47,704 nt of DNA from Candidatus Binatus sp. (GTDB lineage Bacteria > Desulfobacterota > Binatia > Binatales > Binataceae), in the NCBI RefSeq assembly GCF_030646925.1, contig NZ_JAUSKL010000036.1, positions 1 to 47,704 on the forward strand, in the 5' to 3' direction. The notes under the pieces are model-generated. The model was given only the letters and a program-made list of their open reading frames with translations, was not told the DNA's origin and did no database searches. The first letter of the stretch is position 1, and the number at the start of each line of letters is the position of its first letter. The position numbers and the translations under genes were made by a program. Positions 24,375 to 32,277 of the stretch are shown piece by piece.

Positions 24375-24397
24375 ATTGCGTCAAGTACACACTCCCC
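24375..24397 (-). repeat. Right terminal inverted repeat of the transposon
   Basis: Reads, on the minus strand, GGGGAGTGTGTACTT then G then ACGCAAT, differing from the left end at one base. Confidence 0.9.
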
Positions 24398-24414
24398 CAA
24401 CAAAGCGGGCGAGG
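24398..24414 (-). repeat. Right target duplication and remainder of REP-like copy 3
   Basis: CAACAAAG (24398-24405), the second copy of the 8-bp duplication, is followed at once by CGGGCGAGG (24406-24414), the missing arm of the hairpin whose other arm CCTCTCCCG is at 21362-21370. Confidence 0.88.
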
Positions 24415-24476
24415 CAAACAAGGATCCGGACTCTTCGAATGACAAAGTGCGAGAGCACGCACCGGGAAAAGCGCCG

Positions 24477-25898
24477 CTATTGAATTTCAGGAGGCGGCGG
24501 AAGCGCGCCGCGGGCGCGCTCGTATGCCGCTCCTACTTGCAGCACTTCCACCTCGCCGAACGGACGGCCGATTATCTGCATCCCGACTGGCAAGCCCTCG
24601 GGTGATAGCCCGGTCGGAATCGCCAAGGCTGGTTGTCCCGTGGCGTCGAAGCCCGACGTGAAGCGCAGAATTGCCTCGATCACGTCAACTGCCTGCTCTT
24701 GCGAATCGAAGATGCGGCCGCCGCCGATTTTCGGCGCGACGATCGCGCTGCCCGGCGCCACCAGCACGTTGTGATCGGCCATCGCGGCCTGCGCTTGCGC
24801 CAATGCCCGCGCACGTGCGCGCTGCGCGCGAACATAGCTGCTCGCCGGCGTCATCATGCCGATTTCGAGCAAGCGCCGAACGTCGTCGCCGTAGTCCTGC
24901 GGCCGCGTGCGCATCCATTCTTCGTGAATTTCGAGCGCCTCGCCCCACGTGATGATGCCGGTGATGACGCCGGTATGCCGCAGCATCGGGATGCTGACTT
25001 CATCGATAGTCGCGCCGAGCGATCGCAAAGTGTCGAGCGCCGCGTTGAATGAAGTCGAGACCTCGGCGCTGAGTTTGTCGTTGAGTTCGCGAATCACGCC
25101 GACGCGCATCCCGGAGATCCCGCGTTCGAGATTGGCGGTATAGTCGGGCACGCGTTCTCGGCTCGAGGTCGAATCGTTGCGATCGACGCCCGCGATCACT
25201 TGCAGCATCAGCGCGGCGTCGCGCACGGTGCGCGTGATCGGACCCGCGTGATCGAGCGTGTATGCGAGCGGCAATACGCCGTAGCGGCTGACGCGGCTCC
25301 AGGTCGGCTTCAAGCCGACGCATCCGCAGAGCGTCGCCGGGATGCGAATCGAGCCGCCGGTATCGGTGCCGATTGTCGCCGCGGCGCTGCGTGCGACGAT
25401 CGCCGCCGCGGAGCCGCCGCTCGATCCGCCGGGAATGCGCTCGTGGTCGTACGGATTGCGCACGATTCCCCAGTGCGGATTCGACGACGTGATCCCGTAC
25501 GCGAACTCGTGCAGATTGGTCTTGCCGAGCAGCACCGCGCCGGCGCGCGCGAGCCGCGTCCATACCGTCGCGTCGTGGTCGGGTTTGAAATCGCCAAGAA
25601 TCTTCGAGCCGCCGGTGGTGAGGATGCCCTTTGTAAAGACAAGATCCTTGAGCGCGATCGGAACGCCGTGCAAAGGCCCGCGCCATTTGCCTTTGACGAT
25701 TTCGGCCTCGGCCTTTTTCGCCATCTTGCGCGCGAGATCGTCGGTGACCGTGATGTATGCGCGGAGCGTCGCGTCGGTCCGTTCGATCCGCGCGAGGTAG
25801 GCCTCAGTCAATTCGACCGGAGAGATATCGCGATCGCGAAGTTTGGCCGAGAGCGTAGCTACGTCGAAATCGAGCAATTCGGATAATAGCGTTGACAT
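24477..25898 (-). CDS. Amidase-signature hydrolase (GatA/AtzE-like)
   Basis: A 473-residue amidase-signature enzyme with the Ser-cisSer-Lys triad visible as Lys84 (PIALKDL), Ser159 (PGGSSGGSAAA) and Ser183 (GTDTGGSIRIPA). Length and order match GatA and related amidases. It lies 28 bp after a 72-residue GatC/AtzG-like gene, as in gatCA or atzGE pairs. No gatB is in the window, so a free amidase (for example amide or carboxybiuret-type hydrolysis) is more likely than the tRNA-dependent enzyme, but the substrate cannot be assigned. Confidence 0.88.
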   Translation of the reverse strand: MSTLLSELLDFDVATLSAKLRDRDISPVELTEAYLARIERTDATLRAYITVTDDLARKMAKKAEAEIVKGKWRGPLHGVPIALKDLVFTKGILTTGGSKILGDFKPDHDATVWTRLARAGAVLLGKTNLHEFAYGITSSNPHWGIVRNPYDHERIPGGSSGGSAAAIVARSAAATIGTDTGGSIRIPATLCGCVGLKPTWSRVSRYGVLPLAYTLDHAGPITRTVRDAALMLQVIAGVDRNDSTSSRERVPDYTANLERGISGMRVGVIRELNDKLSAEVSTSFNAALDTLRSLGATIDEVSIPMLRHTGVITGIITWGEALEIHEEWMRTRPQDYGDDVRRLLEIGMMTPASSYVRAQRARARALAQAQAAMADHNVLVAPGSAIVAPKIGGGRIFDSQEQAVDVIEAILRFTSGFDATGQPALAIPTGLSPEGLPVGMQIIGRPFGEVEVLQVGAAYERARGALPPPPEIQ

Positions 25899-25926
25899 CG
25901 AAAATGCCTCGGGATTGTTTTCGTCG

Positions 25927-26145
25927 TTACGATTTGATCTTGTTCAGCCGCGCCGCCTCCGTGAACAGGGTCGGATAGCCGAACGGCGGTTCGACTTCCT
26001 TAAGGCCGACCGCGCCGAGTTGGCTCGACAGCGTGAGCATCGCGCCCGCGCTATGAGCGATCGATTGCGCGTCGGCGTCGGAGACTTCGTAACCGAAGAG
26101 ATCGCGCAAAACCTGCTTCACGGTTTCGCCTGTGACATTCGGCAT
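25927..26145 (-). CDS. GatC/AtzG-like small amidase subunit
   Basis: Start at the ATG at 26143-26145, preceded by GGGAG; the longer frame to 26358 overlaps the PH-domain gene. The 72-residue product (MPNVTGETVKQVL...LFTEAARLNKIKS) has two helices and a Pro-rich tail. Its size and its place directly before the amidase fit the small partner that wraps around GatA-type enzymes (GatC or AtzG/DUF4089). Homology is weak by eye, and context carries the call. Confidence 0.6.
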   Translation of the reverse strand: MPNVTGETVKQVLRDLFGYEVSDADAQSIAHSAGAMLTLSSQLGAVGLKEVEPPFGYPTLFTEAARLNKIKS

Positions 26146-26231
26146 TTTTTCACTCCCGCGATTGCGATGCGCGAAATGTAGCGCAGGTCGCGCGATATCG
26201 GATAGTCCGCGATGAGGCGACGCGGAATCGG

Positions 26232-26792
26232 CTACGCGAGCTTTTCGGCCGCGTCGAGAATCACCTGATACACGTGGCCGGCGTCGGACAGACCCACGAG
26301 CCGATATTGCTCGCCGCCAAGGATTTCCGGCGGAATCGAGGGATTCGTGAAGGGACAATAAGACGCGCGCCGAACGTGGTCGGTTGGCCGGCGAAATTCG
26401 AGATTGCTGCCGTGGCGCGACAGGCGAATCTGCGCCGCGTTCAATCGATCGAGGAAGACGCTTGCCGGTTCGCGGCTCCGCAGGCCCGATACGATCAACA
26501 CGCGCAGGTTGGTGACGCCGTAAGATGTCGTCGCGAGATAGGCATGGAACACGAAGGCCTCGGCGATCAGCGCGAACACGATCGCCGCGAGCACGATCGA
26601 ATTGACCTGCGCCTGAGTGGCGAGGCTTTCATCCGGCGGCATCGCGCGGAACACCAACGCCGCGACGCCGACGAGCACGATCAGCACGGCGCGGCGAATC
26701 AAGCCAGAGGTATCGCGCGGACGGCCACTCCAGAGAATTCGCTCGCCCGCCAGCAGATGCGGGCCGATGGCCTCGGCGGCGTCGGGCTCCAC
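26232..26792 (-). CDS. Membrane protein with bacterial PH-like domain
   Basis: A 186-residue protein starting with LLAGERILWSGRPR, the usual opening of YdbT-type PH-domain proteins. Two membrane helices follow (residues ~33-48 and ~67-83), then the PH-like beta domain (SYGVTNLRVLIVSGLRSREPASVFLDRL). It lies 16 bp after the CoA-transferase gene. The function is unknown. Confidence 0.65.
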   Translation of the reverse strand: MEPDAAEAIGPHLLAGERILWSGRPRDTSGLIRRAVLIVLVGVAALVFRAMPPDESLATQAQVNSIVLAAIVFALIAEAFVFHAYLATTSYGVTNLRVLIVSGLRSREPASVFLDRLNAAQIRLSRHGSNLEFRRPTDHVRRASYCPFTNPSIPPEILGGEQYRLVGLSDAGHVYQVILDAAEKLA

Positions 26793-26808
26793 GTTTGCCT
26801 TGCCGCAG

Positions 26809-29124
26809 TTACTGCACGATTCGCGATGCGCGCAGCACCGCGATTTTCTCGGGCGAATAGCCGAGCATCTCGCGCAGCACCTCGTCAGTATGCTCGCCGA
26901 GCGCCGGACCGGCGCGATGGATCACAGTGGGCGTCGCCGAAAATTTGGTGAGCATCCCGGTTTGTCTGACGCGGCCCCACACCGAGTGCGGCAACTCCGC
27001 GATCAATTCGTTGGCGGCGACTTGCGGATCGTCGAACAGGTCCTTGAAGTGATTCACGACGCTCGCCGCCACGCCATTCTTCGCGAGCGCCGCGAGCGCG
27101 TCGGCACGATCGAGCCGCGCGAACCCTTCCGCGATCGAAGCTGCGAGCTTGCCCTCGTTCGGCTCGCGCGACGCATCGTTCCACGACAGACTCGGCAGCG
27201 CAGGCAGCGTCGAGCGCAGCGCTTTCCACCCCGGCTCATCGACGATCGAGATGAAGAGCCATTCCTGATCGCGGCATTTATACGCCCGCGCGAGCGCCGA
27301 ACGACCGCGATGCTCGGCGGCACCATTTTCCATGTCGGGGCGGCCGTCGTAGAAGATGAACTCGCCCGCCTGGAACGCGATCGACGCCTGCAGCAGCGAA
27401 GTTTCGCAAAACTGGCCGCGGCCCGTGATTTCGCGCGCGCGCAGCGCCAGCACGCATCCGAACGCGGAGAGCATCGCCGCGCCGTAATCGCAGATCGCGC
27501 AGGTCAAATACACCGGATGCCCGTGCGGACCGCCCTGCGCCGCCATCACGCCGGAGTTCGCCTGCAGCAGCGGATCGAAGCCGGGCTGATTGTGCTCGGG
27601 GCCGCGATTGCCGAACGCATTCACCGACATATAGATGATGCGCGGGTTGCGCGCGGCGAGGCGCTCGTAGTCGAGTTCATACTTGCGCATCCGTCCGGGC
27701 CGGAGATTCTCGACGATGATATCCGCCTTGCCGACGAGCTCGTGAATGATCGCAAGGCCCTCGGGCGTCGTGAGATTCAGCGAGAGTCCGCGCTTGCCCT
27801 GGTTCCAGCCGAGAAAGCCAAAGCCGAAATGCCGAAACGAATCGCCCTCGAGGCTCTCGACCTTGATCACGTTGGCGCCGAGTTGCGCGAGAATCATCGG
27901 GCCGTACGAACCCGCGATGTAGCTCGCGAAATCGAGCACGGTGACTCCGGCGAGCGGGCTTTTTTCAGTGTGATGAGCGCCTATCACTGTCTCCGATCCG
28001 GAGGCATCGCGGAGCCATTCGAGCGCCCCGCGATCGTCGCCGAGCGCCGGCGCAGGCCCGAGAATCTCGCCCGGCGTGTCGTTCAGCCGCACCGGCAGGC
28101 CCATCTGGATCGTGCGGCCGAGCGCCGGATCGTCGATCTCGACGCGCATCTCGAGCGCGCGGGTCTGCGGATGCTCGATAAATTCCTGGCGCGTCAGCAC
28201 CGGCGCGCAGGGAACGTCAGCCTCGCGCAGGATTCGAAGCCATTCGTGCCGCGGCTTCGTGCGGATGATCAGCTCGATGATGTCCTTCAGCGTCTGCCAG
28301 TGCTCGGTCGGGATTCCCCACGGCGCCTGCTCGAAACGCTCGTCGCTGACGAGGTCGGGACGCTCGATTGCGATCGCGAACTTGCCCCAGAAGGTCGGGT
28401 TGCCGCACGCGGCGAACAGATACTTGCCGTCCGACGCTTCGAACAATCGGTACACGGGAATCGGTCCCAGCGGATCCTGCGGACCGTGATACATGCTGGT
28501 CATCTTTTCGTGGCGCATGATGCCGCCGGTTTGCAGCGAGAATGCACCCGCGAGCAGCGAGACCTCGACTTGCTGGCCGGGTCTGTCGGCGCCGCGCGCG
28601 AGAATCGCCGCGACTGCCGCCGTCGCCGCCATCACTCCCGCGGAATAGCTCGCCGCCGGAAATACCAATGCGACCGGATTAGCGCTGCGCGCCCATTGAC
28701 TGCCCGTGATGCCCGAGCGCGCCGCGACCAGGTCGTCGTGCGCATCGAAGTTCGCATCCGGCCCGCGACTGCCGAGCGCCGGCACCTCGAGCGCAATCGC
28801 GCGCGGATTGATCGCTCGAATCGAATCGTAGTCGAGCGCCAATTCCTTGAGCCGCTTCGGGGTGAAGCCCGTGATGACGATATCGGCCCATCGGAGCAGT
28901 TGCTCGACGCGTGCTCGCGATGACGGCGAATCGAAATCCAGTTCGAGCGAGCGTTTCGAGCGATTGAGCACGTGGAAGTGCGGCGTGCCGCGCGACGGCG
29001 AACCGCCGCGCGCCTCGACCTTGATAACGCGCGCGCCATTTTCTGCGAGCAGCATCGCCGCGTACGCGGAACCGAGGTTCGCGTCGAATTCGACAACATT
29101 CATGCGATCGAGGGCGTGACTCAT
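26809..29124 (-). CDS. Tandem-fused CaiB/BaiF-type CoA-transferase
   Basis: A 771-residue protein made of two complete class III CoA-transferase domains. Domain 1 (about 1-370) opens with MNVVEFDANLGSAYAAMLLAENGARVIKVE. Domain 2 (about 392-771) opens with GVTVLDFASYIAGSYGPMILAQLGANVIKVE. The family moves CoA between carboxylic acids. In each half the usual GxGQxVDxSLLDA active-site stretch is altered: GQQVEVSLLAG in domain 1 and GQFCETSLLQA in domain 2, so the expected aspartate is missing from both. The fused form may use another residue or have a binding role. It precedes the PH-domain and amidase genes. Confidence 0.88.
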   Translation of the reverse strand: MSHALDRMNVVEFDANLGSAYAAMLLAENGARVIKVEARGGSPSRGTPHFHVLNRSKRSLELDFDSPSSRARVEQLLRWADIVITGFTPKRLKELALDYDSIRAINPRAIALEVPALGSRGPDANFDAHDDLVAARSGITGSQWARSANPVALVFPAASYSAGVMAATAAVAAILARGADRPGQQVEVSLLAGAFSLQTGGIMRHEKMTSMYHGPQDPLGPIPVYRLFEASDGKYLFAACGNPTFWGKFAIAIERPDLVSDERFEQAPWGIPTEHWQTLKDIIELIIRTKPRHEWLRILREADVPCAPVLTRQEFIEHPQTRALEMRVEIDDPALGRTIQMGLPVRLNDTPGEILGPAPALGDDRGALEWLRDASGSETVIGAHHTEKSPLAGVTVLDFASYIAGSYGPMILAQLGANVIKVESLEGDSFRHFGFGFLGWNQGKRGLSLNLTTPEGLAIIHELVGKADIIVENLRPGRMRKYELDYERLAARNPRIIYMSVNAFGNRGPEHNQPGFDPLLQANSGVMAAQGGPHGHPVYLTCAICDYGAAMLSAFGCVLALRAREITGRGQFCETSLLQASIAFQAGEFIFYDGRPDMENGAAEHRGRSALARAYKCRDQEWLFISIVDEPGWKALRSTLPALPSLSWNDASREPNEGKLAASIAEGFARLDRADALAALAKNGVAASVVNHFKDLFDDPQVAANELIAELPHSVWGRVRQTGMLTKFSATPTVIHRAGPALGEHTDEVLREMLGYSPEKIAVLRASRIVQ

Positions 29125-29364
29125 CGAGGGCTCACTCGGGGAAATTTCGGTCTGGATTGTCGTCGAGCAGGCGTCAAAATAGCAAATGGTCTCCGCGGGG
29201 ACTCGTGGAGTCGCTGCACACTGTTCAAATCTCGCGTTCGAGATGAGAATTATTCAAGTGAGGGACATCGCCGGTTCATCATCCCTTAACCTTGAATCCT
29301 TAACTTGGTCGGCGAGCACCACCTTGCGTGGAGGCAGATGACTAACCTGAGGGAAAAGCAAACG

Positions 29365-30402
29365 ATGCAGAAACGACGACTGTTACCGGTGCTACTTGGT
29401 GTGATCGCGATCGCGGTCGGCGGATTCGAGCGATCGGCTCGCGCCGATTTGCTGATTAACGGCGCTGGCGCGACCTTCCCGTATCCGATCTACTCGAAAT
29501 GGTTCGACGTTTACGCGAAAGAAAATCCCGGCATCAAGTTCAACTATCAATCGATCGGCTCCGGCGGTGGCATTCGGATGCTGTCGAATCGCACCGTCGA
29601 TGTGGGCGCGACCGACGCGCCCCTGACCGACGCACAGCTCGCCGCCGCTCCGGCAAACATCCTGCATTTTCCGTCCGTAATGGGCGCCGATGTGATCGCC
29701 TACAACCTGCCGGACTTCAGCGGCACGATGCGCCTGACAGGGCCGGTCATCGCCGACATCTTCATGGGCAAGATCACCAAATGGGACGACGACAAGATTA
29801 AGGCACTGAATCCCGGCGCGTCGATTCCTTCGACCGACGTCGTGGTATGCCATCGCTCGGACGGTAGCGGCACCTCGTACATCTTCACCGACTACCTATC
29901 CAAGGTTAGTCCTGGCTGGTCGTCTGATGTCGGCAAAGGCACCTCGGTCAAGTGGCCGGCCGGACTAGGCGGCAAGGGCAATGAAGGCGTTACCGCCCTG
30001 GTCCAGCAGACGCCCGGCGCGATCGGCTATGTCGAGTTGATTTACGCGCTCAACAACAAGATCCCGTTCGCCGAGATTCAGAACAAGGCGGGTAACTGGG
30101 TGCAGGCGAGCCTTGAAGGTGTGACCGCCGCGGCCGCATCGGGCTCAGGCAATATGCCGGCCGATTTTCGCGTGTCGATCACGGAGGCGCCGGGAGCCGA
30201 CGCTTATCCGATCTCATCCTTCACGTGGCTGCTGGTCTATCAGAAGCAGACCAAGAAGGACGTCGGCGAGCAGATCAAGAAATTTCTGCAGTGGGCGCTG
30301 CACGACGGACAAAAATACGCGCCCGAACTGAAGTACGCGCCGCTACCGGCGGCAGTGGTTCAAAAGGAAGAGGCACAGCTGCAGACAATTCAGGTTCCTT
30401 AG
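29365..30402 (+). CDS. pstS: Phosphate ABC transporter substrate-binding protein PstS
   Basis: Start placed at 29365, giving the signal peptide MQKRRLLPVLLGVIAIAVGG with cleavage after SARA; an in-frame ATG at 29338 (after GGAGG) is an alternative. The mature protein begins DLLINGAGATFPYPIYSKWF and has the phosphate-site segments QSIGSGGGIRML, GATDAPLT and RSDGSGTSYIFTDYL. It binds phosphate in the periplasm for PstCAB import. No pstCAB or phoU is in the window. The porin gene follows 98 bp later in the same direction, which suggests a phosphate-uptake unit. Confidence 0.95.
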   Translation: MQKRRLLPVLLGVIAIAVGGFERSARADLLINGAGATFPYPIYSKWFDVYAKENPGIKFNYQSIGSGGGIRMLSNRTVDVGATDAPLTDAQLAAAPANILHFPSVMGADVIAYNLPDFSGTMRLTGPVIADIFMGKITKWDDDKIKALNPGASIPSTDVVVCHRSDGSGTSYIFTDYLSKVSPGWSSDVGKGTSVKWPAGLGGKGNEGVTALVQQTPGAIGYVELIYALNNKIPFAEIQNKAGNWVQASLEGVTAAAASGSGNMPADFRVSITEAPGADAYPISSFTWLLVYQKQTKKDVGEQIKKFLQWALHDGQKYAPELKYAPLPAAVVQKEEAQLQTIQVP

Positions 30403-30500
30403 GCAGTAGGTAGCGACAATCGAAGTGAATCGATAACGGCCTTTGGCCGCATCGCGGAGGTGTGTCCGCGATTCAGGAAATCAGGACGTGGGAGGGAAAA

Positions 30501-32165
30501 ATGATCATAGGTGTGAGACTCGCTAGAAAAGGCAAAAGGAGCTCTGTCGGGATCCTTGGCGTCTTGCTGATGCTTGCCGGACTGCTAGCGCCAGCTATCG
30601 TGCAGGCTGCCAGCGACAAGACGGTCACGCTCTACGCCGATCCGGCTACCGGCCAGGTCTTCATGAAGCCGGCGCGCAATCGCGTCAGGATCGGCGACTA
30701 CATCCCGGCGCAATCGACGCAGGAGATCGAGCGCCGGATCGAGATGAAGACCCAGCAGCAGCTTGAGCAAGATCGCAATGCGATGAAGGCCGAGATGGAG
30801 CAGCGCCGCGTTCAGCAGCAGCAGTGGAACGCCGAGATGGCCAAGCAGGTCGGCGAGATACAGCCGTTCGCGCGCGAGTTCGGCGATCGTTGGTACAAGA
30901 AGATCTCGGTCGGCACGCTGGTCTTCGCCGACTATCGCTACATGACTCACACCGGCTTTGGGCCAGGGTTTCTCGATACCCCGCAGACCTGGCCGGGGGT
31001 TGGGAACAACAGCTTTAGTTCGTTCGACATTTCGCGAGCTTATCTGGATTTCAAGTTCACGCCCGACGACAATTTCATGATGCGCGTTACCACCGACGCT
31101 TACGCGACCATCGGGACTGCCAGCGGCGATGCAGTCGGCAAGAACACCAGTTGGGGGAGTCAGCTCGACGGTAACCTCGGTATCCGTCTGAAGTACGCCT
31201 ATCTCGACTACAACACCTTCTTCAAGAAAGTGCTCAAGGTCGCGCCGATGAGTGAAGACAAGTTCACTTTCGGCCAGGAGCAGAACCCGCTAGTCGATTG
31301 GGAAGAAGCCCTCTATGGCTTCCGCTACGTCAATCTGATTCCGTGGAACTATCTGAGCCTAAGCTCGACGCAGGACGGCTTCTCGATGAAGGGTCCGATC
31401 AAGTTCAACGAGTTGCAGTACGCCGACTATGACATCGGCGTGTTCAACGACGCGAACTTCCATCAGTTCGAGCAGAGCAACTACAAGCAGGTGATGGGTA
31501 GAATCTCAGCCTACCCCTTTGGCGCCAAGTCGCGCTTCCAAGGCCTGGGCATCACCGGCTTCTACAACTACGGCTATGCTAATAAGCCGGCCGATCTAAA
31601 TGGCGGCCCCAACAACGCCGGCCGCACCGGCAATCTGCAGCGCATCGCAGTGCTGATGCACTATACGGCGGAGACCTGGGGAATCGCGGGCGAGTGCGAC
31701 AGCGGCCACAACGCGTTCAGCAGCGGCAATATGTTCTCAGGCAGCGGTCCACTCGATCAGTTCACGACGCCGGCGAAGCCTACGGGCTTTGCGCAATTCG
31801 ACACGATGGCGAAAGGCATCCTCGACAACGGCCAGGCGAACCAGGAAGGATGGGATTTCTTCGGCCACTACGACATCCCGCACACTCCGTTTACGATATT
31901 CGGCATGTACCAGCAGTTCCTGCCGAATACCAACGCGAGCAAGAACCCGCTCGACTTCTACCGATGGGTAGCTGGTGTTCAGTACCTGGTTAACAAGAAC
32001 CTGCGTTTCGCCATTGACAGCCAGAACCTGACTTACTATCACGACCAGTTCACGTTCCCGGGCAGCGAGTTAACGGCTCTCTCCGGAAAGGGGCAAAAGG
32101 ACACTGAATTTGCGGTGCCGCGCGACACTCACGCGTTGATGCTGAACATGGAGTTCAAATACTAA
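30501..32165 (+). CDS. Outer-membrane beta-barrel porin
   Basis: The ATG at 30501 follows GGGAGGGAAAA. The 554-residue product has a signal peptide ending near PAIVQA, a Gln/Glu-rich coiled coil (residues ~75-120, TQQQLEQDRNAMKAEMEQRR), and then a barrel rich in alternating strands (ISRAYLDFKF, LGIRLKYAYLDYN). It ends in an aromatic residue (EFKY), the usual barrel-assembly signal. The coiled-coil-plus-barrel plan matches large trimeric porins. Its position behind pstS suggests phosphate or polyphosphate permeation, by inference. Confidence 0.8.
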   Translation: MIIGVRLARKGKRSSVGILGVLLMLAGLLAPAIVQAASDKTVTLYADPATGQVFMKPARNRVRIGDYIPAQSTQEIERRIEMKTQQQLEQDRNAMKAEMEQRRVQQQQWNAEMAKQVGEIQPFAREFGDRWYKKISVGTLVFADYRYMTHTGFGPGFLDTPQTWPGVGNNSFSSFDISRAYLDFKFTPDDNFMMRVTTDAYATIGTASGDAVGKNTSWGSQLDGNLGIRLKYAYLDYNTFFKKVLKVAPMSEDKFTFGQEQNPLVDWEEALYGFRYVNLIPWNYLSLSSTQDGFSMKGPIKFNELQYADYDIGVFNDANFHQFEQSNYKQVMGRISAYPFGAKSRFQGLGITGFYNYGYANKPADLNGGPNNAGRTGNLQRIAVLMHYTAETWGIAGECDSGHNAFSSGNMFSGSGPLDQFTTPAKPTGFAQFDTMAKGILDNGQANQEGWDFFGHYDIPHTPFTIFGMYQQFLPNTNASKNPLDFYRWVAGVQYLVNKNLRFAIDSQNLTYYHDQFTFPGSELTALSGKGQKDTEFAVPRDTHALMLNMEFKY

Positions 32166-32191
32166 CCCGAATCGAAGACGGGCACGGCCGC

Positions 32192-32223
32192 GCGGGCGTC
32201 AGCAATGACGCCCGCATTTTTTT
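32192..32223 (+). terminator. Rho-independent terminator after the porin gene
   Basis: GCGGGCGTCA (32192-32201), GCAA tetraloop, TGACGCCCGC (32206-32215), then A and seven T. A perfect 10-bp stem with a GNRA loop and T-run, 26 bp after the stop codon. Confidence 0.95.
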
Positions 32224-32277
32224 GCGCTGAACCACCCGCTCAGAATCATTCGCAATCGTGATAGAATCTCTCCCGCT

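Larger units (their letters stand above)
21379..24397 (+). mobile_element. Complete IS1595-family transposon with passenger genes and tRNA-like RNAs (3019 bp)
   Basis: The ends are 23-bp inverted repeats matching at 22 positions, starting GGGGAGTGTGTACTT (21379-21401 and, inverted, 24375-24397), flanked by the 8-bp duplication CAACAAAG. Eight-base duplications fit the IS1595 family, and the transposase belongs there. Contents in order: a sigma70-like promoter and winged-helix gene, a 12-bp hairpin, two tandem tRNA-like RNAs, transposase, an overlapping small basic gene, and on the minus strand a Panacea-type toxin-antitoxin pair. Composition is visibly less GC-rich than the host. Intact ends and duplication indicate a recent insertion. 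Confidence 0.92.

Noticed and set aside
26617-28923. 768-codon open frame on the plus strand
   Set aside because: It mirrors the CaiB-type gene on the other strand and is composed mostly of Arg, Ala, Glu and His.
29125-29364. Pho box ahead of pstS
   Set aside because: CTGTTCAAAT-like sequence at about 29220 is only a loose partial match and no second half-site at the right spacing was convincing.
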